This document shows positions 1 through 6,300 of a stretch of DNA of 6,709 bases, piece after piece. Numbering within the stretch: the stretch's first letter is position 1; each line of letters starts with the position of its first letter. Both the position numbers and the translations under genes were made by a program. Origin of the DNA: SXPK01 sp041168165 (GTDB lineage Bacteria; Planctomycetota; UBA1135; UBA2386); the NCBI GenBank assembly GCA_041168165.1, contig JBEELK010000049.1, positions 1 through 6,709 on the forward strand, in the 5' to 3' direction. The notes below the pieces were generated by a model. It had not been told where the DNA came from. It saw only the letters and a list, made by a program, of their open reading frames with translations, and searched no databases.

Positions 1-424
1 CATACGCGTCCGTCTCTTCGCCGCGGATCTCGCCGCCGACGACGCACGGGATCGCAACGCGCATCGGCGACTCGCCCTCGCGCGTCTCTACGACTTCGCG
101 CAGTTCGCCGACGAACAACGAGAACGAGTTGGACAGGCCGCCTTGCGCGCACAGCCGCACGGAATGCGCGCCGAGCGGCGCATCCGACGCGACGCGCACG
201 CGCACGGTGCACTCTTGCGCGTTCTTTCCGGGAGTGAACGAGAGCACCTCAAGGCCCGGCTTTGCGCAGAGCAGCGACGTCGCGTTGGCGAGTCGTTCGC
301 CGCGCAGCACGAAGTCGACTTCTGTGCCGCGTTGCGCGCCGGGCGGCACGGCCGACGCGACGCGCGGCGGCAACATCGCGAACGCCGAGATCGCGGCCGC
401 TGCGATGAGGACGGCGACGTTCAC
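1..424 (-). CDS. Secreted PPC (pre-peptidase)-type protein, N-terminal part
   Basis: This is the first 141 codons of a minus-strand gene that runs off the left edge. I read it from a GTG at 424-422, which overlaps the DUF1501 stop codon (423-421) as GTGA. The product starts MNVAVLIAAAAISAFAML and has an Ala-rich hydrophobic signal peptide, with a likely cleavage after VASA near residue 24. The mature part opens with VPPGAQRGTEVDFVLRGERL and later has APLGAHSVRLCAQGGLSNSFS and GEIRGEETDAY. This order (P-G-QRG, a TIG-like beta domain, 'LSN..sF.VG.L.EV.E', then 'v.G.i..e.DaY') matches planctomycete exported proteins in which a PPC domain follows an N-terminal immunoglobulin-like segment. The function of that family is not known to me. 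There is no strong Shine-Dalgarno sequence, so expression probably depends on coupling to the upstream gene. The family call is by remembered pattern; the GTG start is inferred from the signal peptide and overlap. Confidence 0.72.
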   Translation of the reverse strand, partial: MNVAVLIAAAAISAFAMLPPRVASAVPPGAQRGTEVDFVLRGERLANATSLLCAKPGLEVLSFTPGKNAQECTVRVRVASDAPLGAHSVRLCAQGGLSNSFSLFVGELREVVETREGESPMRVAIPCVVGGEIRGEETDAY

Positions 425-1701
425 GCGAGCGCCCCGCGGATCGGCGCGCCGTCGCGCACGAGGTCGATCGGACGATCGCCAGACGACATCAGCTTCTTCT
501 GCGGATCGATGCCAAGCAGCGAGAACACCGTCGCCGCGACATCGGCGGGCCGCACGGGATCGCTCTCGGGCTCCGCTCCGGTTGCGTTGGTCGCGCCGAG
601 CACGACGCCGCGCTTGCAGCCGCCGCCTGCCATCGCGATCGAGAACGCGCGCGCCCAGTGGTCGCGGCCGCCATCGCCGTTGATGCGCGGCGTGCGACCA
701 AACTCCGTCGTCGCGATCACGAGCGTGCGATCGAGCAATCCATCGGCCTCGAGATCGGCGATCAGCGCGGAGAACGTCTGATCAAACTCCGCCATGCGCG
801 CGGGCAAGTCGTTGCCGATGCGCGCGTGATGATCGAAGCCATCGTGCGCGATCACGACGTAGCGAGTGCCCGCTGCGACAAGTCGCCGCGCAAGCAGAGT
901 GCTCATGCCAAGCCGATGGCGACCGTAGCGGTCCTTCTTCTGGTCTGGCTCCTTCTGCAGATCGAACGCAGCGCGCGCCTTCTCGGACTCCAGCATCGTG
1001 AAGGCCTGCGCGTAGAACGCTTCGCTCGCGGCGACTGCGTCCGCGGTCTGCAGTTCGGGCCGCTGCGCATCGAGATCGTGCAGCAGCGCCTTCCTGCGAT
1101 TGCGCCGCGCTTCGTCCATCTCCTGCGCAGGCGCGAGGTCGCGCACGCGGAAGCGCGCGGTGCCAGGATTGCCGCCGACTGCAAACGGCGCGTGCGCGCT
1201 GCCGAGATAGCCGTTCTGCAAGAACGGGCTGTTGGGTCCAGGCACGCACACATAGGCCGGCAGGTCGTTGCGCATGCCGAGTTCGTGCGCGACGACGGAG
1301 CCAAACGATGGGTAGACGATCGCGGGGCTCGGCGCATAGCCGGTCAGCACCGAGTGCGCGCCGCGGTCGTGGTCGGCTTCGGTGTGCGTCATCGAGCGCA
1401 CGACGACGAGCTTGTCGGCAATCGATGCGGTCTTCGGCAGCAGCGAACTGAATCGACACCCATCGAGCTTCGTCGCGATCGCCGAGAACGGGCCGCGCAC
1501 TTCGACCGCAGCCTCGGGCTTGGGATCGAACGTGTCGATGTGGCTCAGCCCGCCCGCCATGTGGATCTGGATCACCGCGTCGATGCGCGGCTCGATCGTC
1601 CGCGCAAGGCGATCCGCCCTGGGCGACGCTGCGAGCAGCCGACCGCCAAACGCCATGGCGGCGCCATGGACGAGAAAGTCGCGACGAGAAGTCCGGGTCA
1701 T
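421..1701 (-). CDS. DUF1501 family protein with Tat signal
   Basis: This encodes a 426-residue exported protein of the DUF1501 family, which belongs to the alkaline-phosphatase/sulfatase-like superfamily. Its reaction is unproven. I chose the ATG at 1701-1699 because it puts a twin-arginine motif (TSRRDFLVHG, residues 4-13) at the extreme N terminus, followed by a hydrophobic stretch and LLAASPRA. An in-frame ATG 15 codons upstream would bury that signal and has no ribosome binding site. Family landmarks, in order: MAGGLSHIDTFDPKP (48-62), HTEADHDRGAHSVLTGY (106-122), RYGRHRLGMSTLLARRL (about 258-274), HDGFDHH (286-292) and TEFGRTPRINGDGGRDHW (332-349). The His/Asp residues in these blocks are the likely metal or active-site positions. 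The length is normal for the family, with no break seen. It is the first gene of a minus-strand unit and overlaps the next gene by 4 bases. In planctomycetes DUF1501 genes often accompany DUF1549/DUF1553 cytochrome-type genes; none is visible here. Confidence 0.92.
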   Translation of the reverse strand: MTRTSRRDFLVHGAAMAFGGRLLAASPRADRLARTIEPRIDAVIQIHMAGGLSHIDTFDPKPEAAVEVRGPFSAIATKLDGCRFSSLLPKTASIADKLVVVRSMTHTEADHDRGAHSVLTGYAPSPAIVYPSFGSVVAHELGMRNDLPAYVCVPGPNSPFLQNGYLGSAHAPFAVGGNPGTARFRVRDLAPAQEMDEARRNRRKALLHDLDAQRPELQTADAVAASEAFYAQAFTMLESEKARAAFDLQKEPDQKKDRYGRHRLGMSTLLARRLVAAGTRYVVIAHDGFDHHARIGNDLPARMAEFDQTFSALIADLEADGLLDRTLVIATTEFGRTPRINGDGGRDHWARAFSIAMAGGGCKRGVVLGATNATGAEPESDPVRPADVAATVFSLLGIDPQKKLMSSGDRPIDLVRDGAPIRGALA

Positions 1702-1784
1702 GGAGACGCGCCTTGGGCGAGGAGCAGTGGCTTCGCTGGACGCCATTGCATGGGGACGTCAGCGCGGCCTGGGAGAGGCGGCGG

Positions 1785-1790
1785 ATGATA
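1785..1790 (-). promoter_or_regulatory. Possible -10 element for DUF1501 unit
   Basis: Read on the minus strand this is TATCAT, five of six matches to TATAAT, in an otherwise GC-rich stretch. It lies about 83 bases upstream of the chosen DUF1501 ATG. No good -35 hexamer is visible 16-18 bases further upstream, so the call rests on the -10 alone. Confidence 0.3.
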
Positions 1791-1894
1791 CGCCTGCGCA
1801 CGGCGCCAGTGGGCACCGCACTTCGTCCCGAGTTGACGATGCGATCGGATCGGCCGCACGGTCCGGCGTGCATCCAAAGGCGGCTCCGCGGCGA

Positions 1895-1900
1895 TAGCCT
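1895..1900 (+). promoter_or_regulatory. Possible leaderless -10 element for the lipoprotein operon
   Basis: TAGCCT fits the TAnnnT pattern and ends 7 bases before the ATG at 1908. That spacing would put the transcription start at or next to the start codon, giving a leaderless mRNA. The absence of any Shine-Dalgarno sequence before this ATG fits the idea. A six-base match with no -35 is weak evidence. Confidence 0.28.
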
Positions 1901-1907
1901 GTCGCCT

Positions 1908-2672
1908 ATGGCTCGCATGCTTCTCGTCTTTGCTGGCTCCGCGATCGCATCTGCGGCTCTTTGGAGTTGCATGAGCACGTCGAGCCACTCGGAGCAAGAC
2001 CAGCAGACCGCGGCGGTCGCAGCCCCTTCTCCATCCGCGATCCCCGCTGCGCCGCAAACGCCGGCGAAGCCGGTGATCGAGCAGAAGGTGGAGACACCGC
2101 CGCCGCCAGTTGTGGAGCCGCCGGCGCAGCAAGCACAGCCAGCGCCGCAACCGCTGCGCGTCGCCATCGCGCGCGAGAAGGGTGAGTTCCCAGCGGAGAT
2201 CGACTGCAACGGCATGCGCCTCTCGCTGCAGGGCGCTGGCATGTGCGAGTGGGGATTCCTCGGCATCGACCTCTACGACTGCGCGTTCTACGTCGAGAAG
2301 AAGGTCGCGACGGTCGGCGACGCGCTGCGCGCGGACCAAGCGATGGTGATCCACCTTCACTTCGTGCGCTCGCTGACCAAAGACCAACTGTGCTCGGCGT
2401 GGCGCGGCTCGGTCGAAGTCAACCAGAAGGGCGAGCCGCACGACTATGCCGCAGCGTTGCAGCAACTGTGCGACGCGATGCGCGATGTAGGCGACGGCGA
2501 TCAGTTCTCGTTCTATCTGCAACCGGGCAAAGGAATGCGCGCGCTGCACAACGGCACGGAGTGCGCGCATATCGACGACGAGGCGTTCCGCCGATTGTTC
2601 GTCAAGCTCTACCTGGGCCCCAATCCGCCCACGAAGTCGCTCAGGAAAGCAATGCTTGGAGGCGCCAAGTGA
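1908..2672 (+). CDS. Chalcone isomerase-fold lipoprotein
   Basis: This encodes a 254-residue protein in three parts. Residues 1-21 are a lipoprotein-type signal (MARMLLVFAGSAIASAALWS, then Cys21); Trp at -2 of the lipobox is unusual. Residues about 22-85 are a Pro/Ala/Gln-rich linker. Residues about 92-252 look like the bacterial chalcone isomerase-like domain: GMRLSLQGAGMCEWGFLGID and LYDCAFYVEKK, then MVIHLHFVRSLTKDQLCSAW, DQFSFYLQPGKGMRALHNG and a C-terminal FRRLFVKLYLGPNPPTKSLR plus MLGG. Bacterial members probably do not isomerise chalcones; plant proteins with this fold are known to bind fatty acids, so lipid binding is the likely role. I chose the ATG at 1908 over earlier in-frame starts because only it begins directly with the signal peptide. 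The domain has six cysteines (100, 113, 125, 162, 188, 219), which could form disulfides outside the cytoplasm. The gene overlaps the lipocalin gene by 4 bases. Confidence 0.82.
   Translation: MARMLLVFAGSAIASAALWSCMSTSSHSEQDQQTAAVAAPSPSAIPAAPQTPAKPVIEQKVETPPPPVVEPPAQQAQPAPQPLRVAIAREKGEFPAEIDCNGMRLSLQGAGMCEWGFLGIDLYDCAFYVEKKVATVGDALRADQAMVIHLHFVRSLTKDQLCSAWRGSVEVNQKGEPHDYAAALQQLCDAMRDVGDGDQFSFYLQPGKGMRALHNGTECAHIDDEAFRRLFVKLYLGPNPPTKSLRKAMLGGAK
2658..2662 (+). promoter_or_regulatory. Shine-Dalgarno for the lipocalin gene
   Basis: GGAGG lies six bases before the GTG at 2669, inside the last codons of the upstream gene. It is the clearest ribosome binding site in the window. It decides the GTG start, which otherwise would be ambiguous because the frame stays open far upstream. 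Confidence 0.8.
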
Positions 2673-3232
2673 CGCCGGCAAAGAAGGGCTTCTTTGCGGC
2701 GATTGCGTCGCTGCTCGCAGGCTGCGCATCGCATCCGCCATTGCCGACCGTGCAGAAGGTCGACCTTCAGCGCTTCATGGGCGATTGGTATGTGCTCGCG
2801 CACATTCCCGCGCCTGGCGAGACGGAAGCGCACAATGGTGTCGAGTCGTATGCGTTGAAGCCCGACGGATCGATCGCGACGACCTATGCGTTTCGCGATG
2901 GCGGGTTTGACGGCAAGCTCGAAGTGATGCAGCCCAATGCCGTCATCTGGGACGAGACGACGAATGCGACTTGGGGCATGCAGTTCTTCTGGCCACTGCG
3001 CTTTGAGTATCTCGTTACGTGGCTCGACCAGGACTATCAGACGGTGATCATTGCCCGCACGCGCCGCGACTACGCGTGGGTGATGGCGCGCAAGCCGGAC
3101 ATCGCTAGAGAGCAGATGACGAAGCTGATCGAAGAACTCGGCAAGCAGGGCTACGACACGACCAAGGTGCGCGTCGTGCCGCAGCGCTGGCCTGACCCCG
3201 GGCATCCGGTGCAGTGGCGCGCGCAGACGTGA
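2669..3232 (+). CDS. blc: Outer-membrane lipocalin, Blc type
   Basis: This encodes a 187-residue lipoprotein of the bacterial lipocalin (Blc) family, beta-barrel proteins that bind lysophospholipids or fatty acids and are thought to help in envelope lipid maintenance. The start is GTG, fixed by the GGAGG site six bases upstream and by the signal peptide MTPAKKGFFAAIASLLAGC. The lipobox LLAGC is perfect, with Cys19 as the lipid site, and the +2 Ala is compatible with outer-membrane sorting. Family motifs are VDLQRFMGDWYVLA (31-44, containing the lipocalin GxW), YALKPDGSI (61-69), WLDQDYQTVIIAR (118-130) and RDYAWVMARKPDI (133-145). These line up with Escherichia coli Blc segments TWYEIA, ALDREY and RDYLWILSRTPTI. 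A short extension after VVPQRWP (169-175) is rich in Pro and Trp. The GTGA overlap with the previous gene indicates translational coupling. The symbol is given at family level, not as proven orthology. Confidence 0.9.
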   Translation: MTPAKKGFFAAIASLLAGCASHPPLPTVQKVDLQRFMGDWYVLAHIPAPGETEAHNGVESYALKPDGSIATTYAFRDGGFDGKLEVMQPNAVIWDETTNATWGMQFFWPLRFEYLVTWLDQDYQTVIIARTRRDYAWVMARKPDIAREQMTKLIEELGKQGYDTTKVRVVPQRWPDPGHPVQWRAQT

Positions 3233-3248
3233 TCCGTCACACACTTCC

Positions 3249-3280
3249 CTGACAAGTTGCCCGACCCGGTCGGCTACGGT
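3249..3280 (+). promoter_or_regulatory. Possible promoter with small palindrome for the large repeat-protein gene
   Basis: In the 86-base gap after the lipocalin gene, CTGACA (3249-3254) and TACGGT (3275-3280) resemble -35 and -10 hexamers, but the 20-base spacer is long; TTGCCC (3257-3262) gives only 12. Between them CCGAC-ccg-GTCGG (3261-3273) is a perfect inverted repeat with five-base arms, placed where an operator would sit. No poly-T follows it, so it is a poor terminator. All of this is weak by itself. Confidence 0.28.
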
Positions 3281-3318
3281 GCGCCCCTTGTCCCGGCGCC
3301 TCCGCGCACGCATTGCCC

Positions 3319-6300
3319 ATGCAGAACCCCCGCATCCTCGCCTCTCTAGCCGCTCTTGCCGTTGTTGGAGCCGTAGCGTTCTGGTTCGCCGGAAACACCG
3401 GCGGCGAAGTCGCAGCCCCGACGATCGAGTCGGCCAGCGCTTCGGACCAATCGACCACCGACGCGCCATCCGTGGCGCAGGGCGACGGCACCAAGCAAGA
3501 CGAGAAGGCACCGGAAGTCGCGCGCACTTCGGTCGCGACGAGCACGCCGCCATCCACAACGGGCGCGGCCATCGTCGGCAAGATCACAGATGAGCAGGGC
3601 TTGCCGATCGCGGGCGCCACGGTGAGCACGGGGATCACGGCTGCGTTCTCGCCGCGTTCGTTTGGCACCGGCGACTTCGATTGGCAGGACGCCAACAAGA
3701 TGGCGGAACGGATGCGCGAGCGCATGGCGCAGCGCGTCGAAGTGACGACGGCGCAGGACGGCACGTTCCGTCTCGTGCCAGACGGCGAAGGCGCACAGCT
3801 GCAGATCGAAGCGAAGGCGCGCGCGTTCCAGGTCGCGAACAAGTTTGTCGATCGCCCAACGACGAAGGATGTCGACATTGGCGCGTTCGCGCTGCCGCGC
3901 GGCGCAGTGGTCGCGGGGCGCGTGATCGACAATGCCAATAACCCGATCGAAGGCGCGTCGGTAATGCGCACAGCAGCGCAGCAAGCAGGCCAAGGCACTG
4001 GCGGCGCACAGGGCGGAATGGGCGGCATGCGCTTTGGCGGCGGCGGCCCCTTCGGCGCGCTCATGGGCGGCAACGGGATGGACATGATCCCGGGCGAGAT
4101 GCTCGACGTGATGCGCGGCTTCTTGGGCGACGTGCTCACCGACGCAGAAGGCCGCTTTGAGATGCCCAATGCCGCGCCCGGCGAGTTCACGCTGCGCGTG
4201 CGCCACAAAGAACACCCCTCGGCCGCGCGCGAAGGCCTCACGGCTACGCCCGGCGAAACGGTCCCTGAGTTGTTGATCGTGCTCGCCGCGGGCGCGGACA
4301 TCCGCGGCGTCGTGAAGTCGATCCCCGAAGGCACCAAGGATGTGCGCGTGCTTTGCGCGCCGGCAGACAACCCGTTCGCAACCGCAACGGGCATGGCTCC
4401 GGGCGCGAGCGGCAATCAACCGTTCGCGCAGATGGGCGCGCAGTTCGCCGAGATGATGGGCGACTTCGCGCTGACGGCGGAGCGCTCGGCGGAGCCGCTG
4501 TCGGACGGCAGCTTTGCGTTGCGCGGCCTGCCCGTTGGCAAGCGCTATCGCGTGTGGGTCACGCAAGGCGCGCGTGGCTTCCTCAACAACAACGTCTGCA
4601 GCCAGCGCGTCGAAGTCGCGAGCGGCGCTACGGGCGTCGAATTGCTCTACGACCCGGGCATCGTGATCACGGCGAAGGTCGTCGACAAGCAGACGACGCA
4701 GCCGGTGGAGTCGATGATCGTTCGCCACCAGTTCGACGGCGGCAACGACATGATGGCGATGGCCCAGGGCTTCATGAGCATGGGCGGCCAAGTTCGCACC
4801 TATCCCGAAGGCAGCGTCACGATCCCGAGCCTGCGGCCGAAGAAGGACCAGAAGCTGCGCGTGACGATCGAAGCGATCGGCTACGGCAAGTTTGAGCAGC
4901 GCGACATCCAACTCCCCGCGAGCGGGACGATGGACCTCGGCACGATCGCGCTCGAAGCGAACCCCACGGTGCGCGTCGAAGTGCGCAACAAGCAGGGCGC
5001 GCCCGTCGCGGGCGCATCGGTGCGCTTGCGCACGCAGGGCGGCGGCGGCAACGACATAAACTCGCGCATGCAGCAGTTCATGAACCAAGGCGGCAGGCGC
5101 GGCGCGCGCAACATGGGCCCGTTTGCCAACATGATGGGCGGCGGCATCGGCACGCAGAAGACCGACGACAAGGGCATCGCGCTGCTCAATCAACCGACGG
5201 GCGCGTTCTCGGTCACGGTCGATGAAGACAGCTACGCGGAGTATCGCAGCGCAGAGTTGCAGCCGACGGACAAGAGCATCGAGCACACAGCGACGCTGAT
5301 GCGCGGTGGCTCAGCGCAAGTGACCGCGCTCGATGGCGAAGGCAACCCGATCGCCAACGCGCGCATCGAGCGCCAGGACCCGAACGGTGACAATGACACG
5401 CAGGGCGGCAACGGCGAAGGCGTGGCGACGTTTGAGAAGCTGATGCCGGGCGAACACAAGTTCCGCATCGCGTCGGGCAACCAAAACCCGATGCAGGGCA
5501 TGTTTGGCGGCGGCAATCGCCGCGGCGGCGGCGCCGGCGCTGGCGGCGCAACGACTCCCGAAGCGGAGTGGACCGTTGTGCAGATCGTCGATGAGCAACG
5601 CCAAGAGGTCACGCTCAGCAAGGCCGCGAGCGCCACGCTCAGCGGCATCGTGCTCGAGAACGGCATGCCGGTCAGCGGCGCGCGCGTTCAGTTCGTGAAG
5701 GGTGCAGCGGACGAGCAGCAGCAATCGTCTGGCGATCCGATCGCCGACATGATGCGCAATGCAGGCGCGCAGTTTGGCGGCGCGCGCGGCGAGCGCACCG
5801 ATGGCGAAGGCCGCTACACGCTGAAGGAACTGCCCGCGGGCGCGCATCGCATTCGCGTGTCGCTCGACGGCCGCAGCATGCCGATGACCGCGCAAGTCGT
5901 GTTGCGACTTGGCCAGAACACGTTCGACATCTCGCTCGACTCGGCGTCGGTCGCTGGCGTCGTCGTCGATCCCGATGGCAAGCCCGTCGCCGAAGCGAGC
6001 GTGCGCGTCACGACGGCGGATGACACGTCGCTCAACATGCAGGAGCTGATGCAAGGCATGCCGTTTGGCGGCCGCGGCGGACGCGGAGGCATGGGCGGCA
6101 TGGGCGGCGGCGCGCAGGTAACGACCGACGCCGAGGGCCGCTTTGAGTTGAAGGGCGTGCAAGCGGGCGCATCGCTCGTCGTGCGCGCAAGCAAGGCGGG
6201 CTTTGCCGGCGGCGAGTCCGCGCCGATCGAAGCCGCTGCTGGCGGCAGCAAGTCGGATGTGCGCGTGCAGTTGATGAAGGGCGCCACGGTCAACGTGTCG

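Larger units (their letters stand above)
1702..1907. promoter_or_regulatory. Divergent intergenic region
   Basis: These 206 bases separate the minus-strand DUF1501 start from the plus-strand lipoprotein start, so promoters for both units should lie here. I see no convincing small gene: the reading frames that cross it have no signal peptide or recognisable protein. I see no strong terminator and no long repeat. The best promoter-like hexamers are listed separately. A TTGACG at 1833-1838 resembles a plus-strand -35, but no good -10 sits 16-18 bases downstream. Confidence 0.5.

Noticed and set aside
1..1700. Frequent CGATCG/GCGATCG words, as in a HIP1-like genome motif
   Set aside because: Most fall in GCG-ATC or CGC-GATC codon contexts of a GC-rich coding bias. 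Without a genome-wide count I cannot call it enriched.
1702..1746. Upstream ATG extending DUF1501 by 15 residues
   Set aside because: It would place residues before the twin-arginine signal and lacks a ribosome binding site.
658..1788. Plus-strand open frame of 376 codons opposite DUF1501
   Set aside because: It is antisense to a gene with clear family motifs and shows no signal peptide or domain.
1713..1907. N-terminal extension of the chalcone isomerase-like gene to earlier in-frame starts
   Set aside because: The extension is Arg-rich with no signal, while the ATG at 1908 begins directly with a lipoprotein signal peptide.
782..2266. Open frame of 494 codons on the minus strand across the DUF1501 start and the divergent region
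   Set aside because: Its translation is Arg/Ala/Ser-rich shadow sequence, and it overlaps well supported genes on both strands.
3261..3273. Inverted repeat as a terminator of the lipocalin gene
   Set aside because: The stem has only five pairs and no T-run follows.
3346..5286. Open frame of 646 codons on the minus strand inside the large gene
   Set aside because: It is antisense to the repeat array, has an Arg/His/Ala-heavy composition and no recognisable domain. It arises because GC-rich codons leave few stops in the opposite frame.
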